The position numbers were made by a program, and so were the translations under genes. From the NCBI RefSeq assembly GCF_000055945.1, contig NC_008011.1, forward strand, positions 372,001 to 436,000: a stretch of 64,000 nucleotides of DNA, in the 5' to 3' direction. The notes below the pieces were generated by a model, which saw only the letters and a list, made by a program, of their open reading frames with translations, was not told the DNA's origin and searched no databases. Shown here piece by piece: positions 37,181 to 47,100 of the stretch. Origin of the DNA: Lawsonia intracellularis PHE/MN1-00. GTDB lineage: Bacteria; Desulfobacterota; Desulfovibrionia; Desulfovibrionales; Desulfovibrionaceae. Every line of letters begins with the position of its first letter. Position 1 is the stretch's first letter.

Positions 37181-37459
37181 ATGACCAAAGCAGAACTTGT
37201 TGATATGATCCATGCAAAAGCAGGACTTCCCACAAAAACAAAAACAGAAGAAACCTTTGATGCTATTATTAAAGTCCTTACCGAAGCTATTGCTTCTGGT
37301 TCTCCTGTCACTTTTACTGGATTTGGAAGTTTTAAACTTTCACAACGTGCACCACGAAAAGGTAGAAATCCTCGGACAGGAAAAGAAATTAATATACCTG
37401 CTTGTAAGGTCGTAAAATTTACACCAGGTAAGGCTCTTAAAGAAGCTGTAAAACAATAA
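37181..37459 (+). CDS. HU-family DNA-binding protein
   Basis: A 92-residue nucleoid protein. ATG 37181 is taken over ATG 37169 because GGAG lies six bases before it and MTKAELVDMIHAKAGLPTKT is the usual HU start. The DNA-binding arm region FTGFGSFKLSQRAPRKGRNP and TGKEINIPACKVVKFTPGKAL is complete. HU bends DNA and compacts the chromosome. The gene stands alone and ends in a strong hairpin. HU or IHF identity is uncertain, but the dimer motif fits HU. Confidence 0.94.
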   Translation: MTKAELVDMIHAKAGLPTKTKTEETFDAIIKVLTEAIASGSPVTFTGFGSFKLSQRAPRKGRNPRTGKEINIPACKVVKFTPGKALKEAVKQ

Positions 37460-37483
37460 TTTGACCTTTACCAGGCAATCATT

Positions 37484-37532
37484 CTATCTGTAATAAAAGC
37501 CATTCAAATTGAATGGCTTTTATTACAGATAG
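37484..37532. terminator. Long bidirectional terminator after the HU gene
   Basis: A perfect 22-base stem (37484-37505 with 37511-37532) around a five-base loop. The inner part reads AAAAGCCATTC / GAATGGCTTTT, the normal terminator form with a T run on the plus strand. The mirrored A run gives a T run on the other strand, so it can serve both the HU gene and the convergent membrane protein gene. Confidence 0.88.
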
Positions 37533-37615
37533 TGTAATAGTAAAATGACAGGAATCTATTAACCTAACAATATGTATAATCAACTATTAGATATGTTGTA
37601 ATAGTATATTTATAA

Positions 37616-38542
37616 TTACTGAATAAAAACTACACTACTACCAAAAGTCATGCTATAAACAAAAAATACTATAGCAAAAATCATAGATAACTTATGTCTC
37701 ATTGGATTATTACTCAATGCAATTTTTGTCCAAATAAGAGCTGAAATGAGGCCTAAACCAACACTGACTGTAGCTATAGGCCACCCTATAACTATAAGAG
37801 ATATTACAACGTTATACAGCATAAATACTATGAAACTTATTAAAAATATCCAAGCACCATAGGCCGCCCAAACACCACACCAGTTTGCAGCAACTACATA
37901 GTAATCACGGCCAAAATTATCTTTATTGCGTCGTATCCATAGCCAAACTAAAGCAATTCCAGCAGCAGCAGCAGCTTCAATAAAATGTGTAATAAATACA
38001 ATAAGCCATAATGGACTCGTCAAAGATGGAAAAATCAATCCAACTATAATACTAAAATCAGTCTCACGTTCTAATGCTACAAAGTCTCCTGAAAAGATAT
38101 ACCCAAATAAAAATATAGAGATGATTATAAAGCTAGAATAACATATTCCTGATAAAAAACTTAATAGTATATATAAAATAGGCGATCCAATTAACCTATA
38201 CCATAAAACAATACAAATAAGCTGAAAGATAAATCCTAGATAAAAAATACTACACGTTACCCAAAATATATATTGATATATTGGAAGAAAATGTTGAATA
38301 TCAGAATAATATATTCCTGTAACTAAAAGTAATATAAGAACAAAGATACTTGTTAAAATAACTCCTAAGTACATTAATTGATATGCACATTGTATATAGA
38401 GCTTACTTTGTTTAACTATACCAAATACTATGGTAAAACAAACAATAATTGGCAATAATGCAGAAGCTAGCAAAAAAAACAAAGGAAAACCTATAGATAA
38501 AGTTAGCTTATTTAGAAATTCAATTGCTAGATAAGATTCCAT
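37616..38542 (-). CDS. Polytopic membrane protein of unknown function
   Basis: I do not recognise this 308-residue protein. It is almost wholly hydrophobic, with about eight candidate membrane segments; the clearest lie near residues 14-43, 52-78, 88-115, 121-149, 162-200 and 222-272. A His-Phe-Ile-Glu followed by five Ala (THFIEAAAAAGIALVW) within a membrane stretch and a Cys-Trp-rich turn (NWCGVWAAYGAW) are unusual for a plain structural segment and could bind a cofactor. It has no transporter signature I can name. It lies 43 bases downstream of the DUF721 gene on the same strand. Confidence 0.75.
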   Translation of the reverse strand: MESYLAIEFLNKLTLSIGFPLFFLLASALLPIIVCFTIVFGIVKQSKLYIQCAYQLMYLGVILTSIFVLILLLVTGIYYSDIQHFLPIYQYIFWVTCSIFYLGFIFQLICIVLWYRLIGSPILYILLSFLSGICYSSFIIISIFLFGYIFSGDFVALERETDFSIIVGLIFPSLTSPLWLIVFITHFIEAAAAAGIALVWLWIRRNKDNFGRDYYVVAANWCGVWAAYGAWIFLISFIVFMLYNVVISLIVIGWPIATVSVGLGLISALIWTKIALSNNPMRHKLSMIFAIVFFVYSMTFGSSVVFIQ

Positions 38543-38585
38543 TGTCTCTCCAATAAATCAAAATAATTTTAGTTAATTTCCTAAA

Positions 38586-39083
38586 TTAGGTATCCCCCAT
38601 ACGTAGGTAAGTTTTATAACATCTACTAATAGGAGAATTACTATCCAAAACCAAAGAATCACTTTGTTCAGCAGCATGCTGCCTTGGAATCTTTAATTTT
38701 CTAGGTATATTTCTTTGATTTACTTGTTTTTTATAAACTAACTGCCTTCCCATACACAACTGTAAATCAACCTTATCAAAAAAAGTTCTATCCATAAAGG
38801 CATTTACTCTCTCAAGTAACTCTTCCTTCATATAGGCTAGTTCTTGTAAAGCCATTGTATCCTCTCCACCAACAATCAATGTTTTTTCACGTCTACCCAA
38901 AGGATAAGCAATACCTTCTAAGTATGGTCCCATTACCATACTCCAATTCCTCCATAGTTCCACTAAAAGTTTTTCTTCTGAACCACTACTTAAATCTAAT
39001 AAAAATGTCTCTATCTGCTCTTTAATAGAAGACATTCTAAGGATTCGTTTATTATATTCCAGAGAAAAATGTTTCTTTTTCAT
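38586..39083 (-). CDS. DUF721 (DciA-like) protein
   Basis: Predicted 165 residues. The middle resembles DUF721: ELWRNWSMVMGPYLEGIAYP, then LIVGGEDTMALQELAYMKEELLE with the hydrophobic ALQEL pattern, split here only for description. Some family members (DciA) load the replicative helicase, but this protein is not close enough to claim that. The start is uncertain: the frame opens at TTG 39122, ATG 39083 gives MKKKHF, and ATG 39032 gives MSSIKEQ; none has a clear ribosome binding site. Confidence 0.7.
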   Translation of the reverse strand: MKKKHFSLEYNKRILRMSSIKEQIETFLLDLSSGSEEKLLVELWRNWSMVMGPYLEGIAYPLGRREKTLIVGGEDTMALQELAYMKEELLERVNAFMDRTFFDKVDLQLCMGRQLVYKKQVNQRNIPRKLKIPRQHAAEQSDSLVLDSNSPISRCYKTYLRMGDT

Positions 39084-39122
39084 AATGGTGAAAATATATA
39101 ATACAAAATAGTAGCAATACAA

Positions 39123-39408
39123 TAAATAATTTTATACTGTCTTAATCTATAAGAGTAAATATTTTTTACTTTAATTAATATTTTTTAACTTAAAAAATAT
39201 TACTTTTTATTTTAGTTACTATTTTTTTATAAAATTTGAATATTATAATTATATATAATAAAATTTTTATATAAAAAACTATATCACAATAAATAGATAG
39301 AAAAGTGTATCTTTATTTTGTAAATAAATGTACAATTTAATACTTATATCAGTATATTGAAATACATTTTTTTTCTTTCTTTATACTCTTGCTTCAGGAG
39401 AAACACTT
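39123..39408. other. 286-base very AT-rich spacer before the glucan operon
   Basis: No gene is seen. It is one of the most AT-rich stretches in the window, with multiple A and T runs of six or more. It holds a 27-base inverted repeat at 39176-39202. The glucan operon promoter must lie here. TTGAAA at 39357 with TATACT at 39382 has an over-long 19-base gap and would leave almost no leader, so I do not call it. Confidence 0.55.
39176..39202. repeat. Perfect inverted repeat upstream of the glucan operon
   Basis: TAATATTTTTTAA (39176-39188) and TTAAAAAATATTA (39190-39202) are exact reverse complements around one central C. It could be a protein operator or simply an A/T-run coincidence. Confidence 0.6.
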
Positions 39409-41466
39409 ATGCGCTACCACACGCATGTTTCAGATCAAACACTACAAGCCATACAAAACAATGAGTGGCTAGAAACAAATATTTTGGGAGATTATTCTTC
39501 AAGTACGCTTAGTTTTAAAAACACTCGGAAATACCATGGATTACTTATTGCAAATCTTGAACAACCACATGGACGCCACTTACTTGTTTCAACCTTAGAA
39601 GATGCAATAATAACTAATGACATAACTTATGAAATATCTTCTCGTGAACATGAAAATATTGTTTATCCAGATGGACTTAAACACCTTATTTCCACAGGGA
39701 TAACCTATTGTCCTCAATGTATATATACATTAGACGATATACAAATCTGTCGAGAAATAATGCTCCTTGGTGATCAAAATACAACACTTGTACGTTATAC
39801 CCTCTATGGTGCTAACAATAAGCGTCATACATTAAGAATTAGGCCTTTATTAGCCTTTAGAAGTATACACAAGCTATCAACTGCCAACGACATATTACGT
39901 AAAGATGTAGAAACAGTCTATAATGGTTTTTCAATAAAACCTTATGAGTCTCTTCCAACACTATTTGTTCAATCCTTTGATCCACACTCATTTATTTATA
40001 CACCAAACTGGTACTATGCTATTGAGTACCCTATAGAAAAAGAACGTGGCTATCCTTACAAAGAAGATCTTTTTGTTCCTGGAGAATTACATATAGACTT
40101 GCAACCCTATGCTCCTGTTATCATAAGTTTTAGTACTAAACTCCTAACTACAACTGAAAATCCCATTATTTTATGGAATAATGAAGTAATACGCCATCAA
40201 CAAATTAACTCTTCAGAACACTCTATTACAACGACACTATATAATGCAGGCGAACAACTTTTTACGACTATTTCAAAAGAAAATAGCAATATTGTTGCTG
40301 GATATCATTGGTTTGATTCATGGGGAAGAGATACCTGTATTAGTTTGCCAGGTCTTTCATTCTGCACAAATAATATTGAACTTGGTAAAAAGGTTATCAA
40401 AACAGCTATTGATTCAATGCGCTATGGTATAATACCTAATATTTTTGGTGGAAATGACAAATCACATGCTTTCAATTGTATTGATACTTCACTATGGTTT
40501 ATTTGGGCCATTCAACAGTTTATGCTCACTGAACCTCAACAACAAGAATGGATTTACGAAAACTGCTGGAGTGCCATAAAGTCTATTATTACTGCTTACC
40601 GTGATCCAACAATATCTGGATGTACTATTGATGAATCAGGCCTTATTGCTGCAGGAACCCCAATAACACAACTAACTTGGATGGATGCATCCATTAATGG
40701 AATCCCTGTAACACCAAGAAATGGATATCCTGTTGAAATTAATGCACTATGGTATAATGCATTAGCCTTTTCAGGATACCTTGCAAAACTCTATAAAGAA
40801 CCATTTGATACTTACTATCAACCACTTGATACTATGCGCCAAGCTTTTAAAGAGCGGTTTCTAACAAAAGGGATATATTACTACTTAGGTGATGTATGGA
40901 ATAACAATCTATTAGACACTTCTATTCGTCCTAATCAACTATTTGCTATTTCACTTCCTTTTCCTATTCTTGAAAAAGAATATCATGCAGATGTATTACG
41001 TACTGTAACAACGACATTACTTACACCCTATGGATTAAGAACTCTAGACCCATCTAATCCTGCCTACAAAGGTATCTGTGAGGGATCTCAAGAAGAAAGG
41101 GATAAAGCATATCATCAAGGTACAGTATGGCCATGGCTTCTTGGTGCATATGGTGATGCATTACTCCAGTCAGCAGCCTTCCCAGAACTTGCATTACAAC
41201 AACTTCTTTTCTTTCTTACTCCACTGTTTACTATTCACCTTGAAGAGGCAGGTATAGGCTTTATATCTGAAATTTTTGATGGAGATAGCCCACATCTTCC
41301 AAGAGGATGTATTGCTCAAGCTTGGAGCATTGGAGAATGTATAAGACTTCTCTACCGTAGTGAAAAAGAATTCCCTACTGTTTTTAAAACATGGAAGAAT
41401 TATTTAGCTTCTTATAAAGAAGCGCCACTTTATGATACAACAACCTTAACAAGATATTTAAAATAA
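39409..41466 (+). CDS. Amylo-alpha-1,6-glucosidase (glycogen debranching enzyme, GH133-like)
   Basis: A 685-residue debranching enzyme that hydrolyses the alpha-1,6 branch stub of limit dextrin. The N-terminal beta domain opens with NTRKYHGLLIANLEQPHGRH. The catalytic (alpha/alpha)6 domain has HWFDSWGRDTCISLPGL, NCIDTSLWFIWAIQQF, GTPITQLTWMDASI and HQGTVWPWLLGAYGDALL. Only the glucosidase part is present, without a transferase domain, as in archaeal and many bacterial types. CAGGAG lies before ATG. It leads a four-gene operon, 18 bases before the glycosyltransferase gene. Confidence 0.93.
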   Translation: MRYHTHVSDQTLQAIQNNEWLETNILGDYSSSTLSFKNTRKYHGLLIANLEQPHGRHLLVSTLEDAIITNDITYEISSREHENIVYPDGLKHLISTGITYCPQCIYTLDDIQICREIMLLGDQNTTLVRYTLYGANNKRHTLRIRPLLAFRSIHKLSTANDILRKDVETVYNGFSIKPYESLPTLFVQSFDPHSFIYTPNWYYAIEYPIEKERGYPYKEDLFVPGELHIDLQPYAPVIISFSTKLLTTTENPIILWNNEVIRHQQINSSEHSITTTLYNAGEQLFTTISKENSNIVAGYHWFDSWGRDTCISLPGLSFCTNNIELGKKVIKTAIDSMRYGIIPNIFGGNDKSHAFNCIDTSLWFIWAIQQFMLTEPQQQEWIYENCWSAIKSIITAYRDPTISGCTIDESGLIAAGTPITQLTWMDASINGIPVTPRNGYPVEINALWYNALAFSGYLAKLYKEPFDTYYQPLDTMRQAFKERFLTKGIYYYLGDVWNNNLLDTSIRPNQLFAISLPFPILEKEYHADVLRTVTTTLLTPYGLRTLDPSNPAYKGICEGSQEERDKAYHQGTVWPWLLGAYGDALLQSAAFPELALQQLLFFLTPLFTIHLEEAGIGFISEIFDGDSPHLPRGCIAQAWSIGECIRLLYRSEKEFPTVFKTWKNYLASYKEAPLYDTTTLTRYLK

Positions 41467-41484
41467 CTTGGAGGAGCATAAATT

Positions 41485-42825
41485 ATGCGTATTCTCATGT
41501 TTGGTTGGGAATTTCCTCCATATTTAAGTGGAGGATTAGGAACAGCATGTTATGGAATGACTCAGGCTCTTATTCGATCAGGAGCCAAAATTGTCTTTAT
41601 TCTTCCTCGATCAGAACACAGCTCACGCTATGTCGAACAAAATAAACATTTTCCTAAAATACGTTCTGCTGCTGATGTTTGTATTACACAACATAAACAA
41701 CTTGGTTACTTCACTCAACAATTTCAAGAAATCTGGAAGAAAAACTTTTCTATCCGTCCTATTAAAGCAACACTTCATCCATATGTTTCCTTTAGTCAAA
41801 CACTTTCTGCTTATTATTCTACTCAGAATCATTTAACTGAACACAATGAATTCTCTACAGTTAGTTCAGCATGTGCTTTACCTCCTTGTTCTGGTGGATA
41901 TGGTCCACACTTAATGGAAGAAGTATTCCGTTATAGCCAAGCTGCTGCACAAATAGCTATGGAAGAAATGTATGATGTTATTCATGTCCATGACTGGATG
42001 ACATACCCTGCTGGAATCATAGCTAAAAAAATTAGTAATAAACCACTTATTGCCCATGTTCATGCTACAGAATTTGATCGATGTGGTGACTCACCTAATC
42101 AAGATATTCTAAATATAGAAAAGGTTGGTCTTGAGCGTGCTGATCATATTATTGCTGTCAGCCACTATACTCGTAATCTTATTATGAAAAAATATCATAT
42201 TCCAGGAGAAAAAATTAGTGTTGTTCATAATGCTGTACTTCCAGCATCTGGAAATTATACATGGCAGAAAAAAAGAAATTCAAACAAAAAGTATGTACTC
42301 TTCCTTGGAAGAGTTACACATCAAAAAGCCCCTGAACACTTTATAAATGCTGCATATCTTGTTTCAAAAAAATTACAAAATGTATGTTTTATCATGGCTG
42401 GTAGCGGGGATATGTTACCCTCAATGATCCGTAAAGTAGCTTCATTACGCCTTGGGAGTCGTTTCCACTTTACTGGCTTTTTACATAACCAACAAGTTGA
42501 ACATATATATTCTCTTAGCAATGTATATGTTATGCCTAGTATTTCTGAACCATTTGGAATTACACCACTTGAAGCTATAAGACATGGAACACCTGTAATT
42601 ATATCAAAACAATCCGGAGTTAGTGAAGTATTAAAGAGTGCACTCCAAGTAGACTTCTGGGATATAGAAAGACTTGCTCATTTAATTTGCTCTTTACTTA
42701 CATATCCAAAACTTGAGAAATCAATAATGGGACTAGCTTATAATGAACTACAAAGTATCCGTTGGGAAAATTCAGCTCAACAACTTTGTCACATTTACTC
42801 TAAATTTAACAAAAATGGACAATAA
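41485..42825 (+). CDS. GT4-family glycosyltransferase, probable alpha-glucan synthase
   Basis: A 446-residue GT-B protein. It starts ILMFGWEFPPYLSGGLGTAC, a glycogen/starch-synthase-like donor loop. The acceptor half has YDVIHVHDWMTYPAGIIAKK, and the C-terminal donor site has LFLGRVTHQKAPEHFI and VMPSISEPFGITPLEAIRHG, carrying the E-x7-E pair of GT4. Its position among glucan genes suggests glucan primer or maltodextrin synthesis. GT4 members also make trehalose and other sugars, so donor and acceptor are not fixed by these motifs. GGAGGAG precedes the start. Confidence 0.85.
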   Translation: MRILMFGWEFPPYLSGGLGTACYGMTQALIRSGAKIVFILPRSEHSSRYVEQNKHFPKIRSAADVCITQHKQLGYFTQQFQEIWKKNFSIRPIKATLHPYVSFSQTLSAYYSTQNHLTEHNEFSTVSSACALPPCSGGYGPHLMEEVFRYSQAAAQIAMEEMYDVIHVHDWMTYPAGIIAKKISNKPLIAHVHATEFDRCGDSPNQDILNIEKVGLERADHIIAVSHYTRNLIMKKYHIPGEKISVVHNAVLPASGNYTWQKKRNSNKKYVLFLGRVTHQKAPEHFINAAYLVSKKLQNVCFIMAGSGDMLPSMIRKVASLRLGSRFHFTGFLHNQQVEHIYSLSNVYVMPSISEPFGITPLEAIRHGTPVIISKQSGVSEVLKSALQVDFWDIERLAHLICSLLTYPKLEKSIMGLAYNELQSIRWENSAQQLCHIYSKFNKNGQ

Positions 42826-42827
42826 CT

Positions 42828-44114
42828 ATGCCCTCTATTTGCTTTTACTTTCAAGTACATCAACCTTTTAGGCTAAGAAACTATTCTTTTTTTGAAATTG
42901 GCGTAAATCCTTTCTATGAGGATGAAGAACATAACCGCCATGTGATGCATAAAGTAGCAAGAGGCTGTTACTTACCAATGAATAGACTTTTGCTAAAGCT
43001 TATTCATCAATATGATCAAAAATTTAAAATAAGTTTTTCTATATCTGGAACAGCTCTTGAACAATTCGAACGCTATTCCCCAGAAGTTATTACAACATTT
43101 CAAGAGCTTGCAGATACAGGCTGTGTAGAATTTCTAACAGAAACTTACTATCATTCTCTTGCTTTCATGTTTTCACCTTATGAATTCAAAGAACAAGTGA
43201 CACTTCATCAGCAAAGAATAAAAGAGCTCTTTAAAATTACCCCCCATGTATTCCGTAATACTGAACTTATTTACACAAATGAACTAGCAAAATGTATTGA
43301 AAACATGGGGTACATAGGTATTTTGGCTGAAGGAGCTGATCATATTCTTAACTGGAGAAGTCCTAATTATGTTTATCGTCCTCTGGGCTGTAATAATCTT
43401 AAACTTCTTCTTAAAAACTATAGACTTTCTGATGATATAGCATTCCGTTTTTCAAATAAAGACTGGATAGGATATCCATTAACTGCCGAACGCTTTACAC
43501 AATGGATTAACGATTCAGGAGGTTCAAATGAAACTATTAATCTCTTTATGGATTATGAAACCTTTGGTGAGCACCAATGGGCAGATACAGGTATTTTTGC
43601 CTTTATGGAAGCACTACCACATTATTTGCTACAATCAAATAATCAATTTTTAACACCTACAGAAGTTGCGACTACATTCACACCAGTTGCAGAGCTTGAC
43701 ATACCATATCCTGTTTCTTGGGCAGATACAGAAAGAGATCTAACAGCCTGGACAGGTAATGAGATGCAACAAGATGCTATTGAACGTCTTTATCGTTTAG
43801 AACCTTTAGTAAGGGAATATGGATGTGAACAAATTCTTAATACATGGAAACGACTACAAACATCAGATCATTTTTACTACATGTGCACAAAATGGTTTTC
43901 TGATGGAGATGTTCATAAATACTTCAATCCATACCCATCACCATATGATGCCTATATTAATTATATGAATATACTTACAGATCTTGAAAGCAGAATTACC
44001 CTACAACCAAATAGTAATACTTATTCTAACCAACATACCATGAAAGCACATTATAACGATGTAACTCCTCTTTTATCACCTACAACTTGCTTCAATAATT
44101 TACAAAACCTATAA
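42828..44114 (+). CDS. Glycoside hydrolase family 57 alpha-glucanohydrolase or branching enzyme
   Basis: A 428-residue GH57 protein. Conserved region 1 is FYFQVHQPFRLRNY (His11), region 3 is HVFRNTELIYTNE with the nucleophile Glu146, and region 4 is LFMDYETFGEHQWADTG with the acid Asp242. This pattern fits alpha-amylase-type GH57. The family also includes 4-alpha-glucanotransferases and branching enzymes, and because no GH13 branching enzyme is nearby, a branching role is possible. There is no signal peptide, so it acts in the cytoplasm. It begins two bases after the GT4 gene and ends nine bases before the fusion gene. Confidence 0.88.
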   Translation: MPSICFYFQVHQPFRLRNYSFFEIGVNPFYEDEEHNRHVMHKVARGCYLPMNRLLLKLIHQYDQKFKISFSISGTALEQFERYSPEVITTFQELADTGCVEFLTETYYHSLAFMFSPYEFKEQVTLHQQRIKELFKITPHVFRNTELIYTNELAKCIENMGYIGILAEGADHILNWRSPNYVYRPLGCNNLKLLLKNYRLSDDIAFRFSNKDWIGYPLTAERFTQWINDSGGSNETINLFMDYETFGEHQWADTGIFAFMEALPHYLLQSNNQFLTPTEVATTFTPVAELDIPYPVSWADTERDLTAWTGNEMQQDAIERLYRLEPLVREYGCEQILNTWKRLQTSDHFYYMCTKWFSDGDVHKYFNPYPSPYDAYINYMNILTDLESRITLQPNSNTYSNQHTMKAHYNDVTPLLSPTTCFNNLQNL

Positions 44115-44123
44115 GGAATAGTT

Positions 44124-47100
44124 ATGCAGCAGGCAGTTGAACAAACAACACTTTTTGAAGTTAGCTGGGAAGTCTGTAATAAAGTCGGAGGGATTTATAC
44201 AGTAGTAACTACCAAAGTCCCTCAAGCAATAAAGACTTTTGGAGACAATTATTATCTTATTGGACCCAACTTAGGAAATAATGCAGATTTTCAAGAAACA
44301 GATGAACCTTGCTGGGAAACATTAAGCCAATCACTTGCTATAAGAAGTCTTCATTGTCGTTTTGGTCGTTGGAATATTCCAGGAAATCCTAAGGTTATTC
44401 TAGTCAACTTTAAAGATAGATATAACCAAAATCAATTATTATATGAATTTTGGAATAGATATGGTGTCGACTCTATGACAGGAGGCTGGGACTATATTGA
44501 ACCAGTTATGTTTGGTTCAGCTTGTGGCGAAGTTATTAATATAGCAGTCAAAACACTTGTAGAACCTGTTGGTGGAACAGCTGTTGCTCATTTTCATGAA
44601 TGGATGTGTGGTAGTGGATTACTCACTATTAAACAACTTGCTCCAGATGTAGGAACAGTTTTTACCACACATGCAACTATTCTTGGACGATCAATGGCTG
44701 GTGCAGGCATTGATATTTATGAAAATCTCTCACAAATAAATCCACAAAGAGAAGCTGCTGCTTATAATATAACTGCTAAACAATCCATGGAATCTATTAC
44801 TGCTCGTGAGGCAGATTACTTCACAACAGTTAGTGAAATTACAGCTGATGAAGCAGAAGCTTTTCTTGGACGTCGTCCTGATATTATTACACCCAATGGA
44901 TTAGATTTACACATCATAGCTGACTTTAGTAAGGACACTTCTCTTACTACAACAGCAAGACAATCCATCCTTAGTCGAGCTTCTCAATTTATTGGTCAAC
45001 AACTTCCTAATGATACACGTATTATGATTATTTCTGGTCGATACGAGTTTCATAATAAAGGATTTGATGTCTTTCTTGATGCACTAGGAAATGTCGAACA
45101 AGCATTAAGAAACTCAAATAAATATGTTCTTGCATTATGTACAGCTATTGGAGGACATACTGGTGTCACAAAGTATGCCCTAGAGAATCATCTTGAATCA
45201 AATATGATTACTCCTCCTATGCCACTCCGTATTGTAACTCATCATGTTTATAATATAGAGCAAGATCCTATTATTACAAAATGTTTGAGATTAGGACTCA
45301 CAAATCATGAAGAAGACCATGTAAAAATTATATTTGTACCTGCGCTTCTTAATGGTCAAGACGGTTTCTTTAATATGCAATATGAACAAGTACTGCCAGG
45401 ATGTGACCTTGGGGTATTCCCATCATGGTATGAACCATGGGGATATACACCTCAAGAAAGTGCTGCTCATGCCGTTCCTACAGTTACAACTGATCTTTCA
45501 GGTTTTGGAATGTGGGTACGTAAACTCCAAGAAAATAACCATGTTACAGATGGTATTTCTGTCATACATCGGCTGCATATGCCATATGACGATACTGTTA
45601 ATGCACTTCAATCTGTTATACTGGAATATGCAACCTGTTCATCAGAAAAACTTATGCAACATCGAATAGCTGTGCGTAAAGTCTCTGAAGAATGTTCATG
45701 GGAGAAATTTTTCCCATATTATATTCAATCATATCATTCTGCACTTGCAAAAGCCAACGAGCGTATCAGCATACATGAACCACAAAAACAAACAAACACA
45801 CTTGTTATTACAGGTGTATCAAAAACACCTAATCTTAGAATGCTTACAGCAATTAACCAACTTCCACAAAAACTTGGACGACTCAGAGAAGTTGTGAATA
45901 ATGTTTGGTGGACCTGGCAGCCTGAAGCAGAAACCATCTTCACTTTACTGAGCAAAGAACTATGGAAACAATCAGGCCATAACCCACTCAAAATGCTTGA
46001 AGATATATGCCCTGCAGCCCTTATGGCAGCAGAAAAAAATACAGAAATACAGGAATGTTATAACGAATTGATCACAAAATTTGATGAATATATGAAGAAT
46101 AAACCTCACACAACTGATCCTTCTATTTCATCTTACCATCCTATTGCATATTTCTCTACAGAATATGGCTTACATGAGAGCATCCCGCTCTACTCTGGTG
46201 GATTAGGTATCCTTTCTGGCGATCATCTTAAGGCAGCTAGTGACTTAAACATTCCCATGGTTGCTATAGGACTTTTATACAAAAATGGCTATTTCCAACA
46301 ACGAATAGATGCTCAAGGCAATCAAATTGCTATGTATCCTGAAAATAACTTCTCTCTTCTTCCTATTTCTCTTGTAAAAACACTTCAAGGAGATCCTGTT
46401 AGAATAGAGCTAGATCTTTTCCCAGGAAGACAACTTTTTGCACAAGTATGGAAAATGCAAGTAGGTCATGTACCACTCTACTTACTTGACACTGATATTC
46501 CACAAAATATTCTAGACGATCGAAGAATTACAGCACGACTTTATGAATCAGATAGAGACTGTAGAATACGACAAGAAATTCTATTAGGAATGGGTGGTGT
46601 AAGATTATTGAATCTACTTAAGATTATGCCTTCTATCTACCACATGAATGAAGGGCACTCTGCTTTTATGATTTTAGAAAGAATTCGTAACCTGATGCTT
46701 TGGTTCAATCTACCATTCAATACAGCTCAAGAATGTGTACGTGGTAATACAGTATTTACTACACATACACCTGTTGATGCTGGTAATGAACGATTTGATC
46801 CTAGTTTAATGGAAAAATATTTTTCAGATTATGCAAAATCTGTCAACCTTACATGGAATGACTTCATGAGTCTTGGCAGATTTTCCACAAATGATAGAAA
46901 CATGTTTGAAATGACACTCCTTGCTATTCGGAATGCAAATAAAGTAAATGGAGTTAGTAGATTACATAGCCAAGTCTCTAAACATATGTGGGCTAATAAT
47001 TGGAAAGGATTACCTGTTCCTGAAATACCTATTGGATATGTTACAAACGGAGTACATATTGCATCTTATGTTGGAGAACATACACGAAAACTTCTCAAAA

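Noticed and set aside
45334-45669. Plus-strand frame of 111 codons within the fusion gene
   Set aside because: It overlaps the GT3 catalytic region in another frame and shows no protein-like composition.
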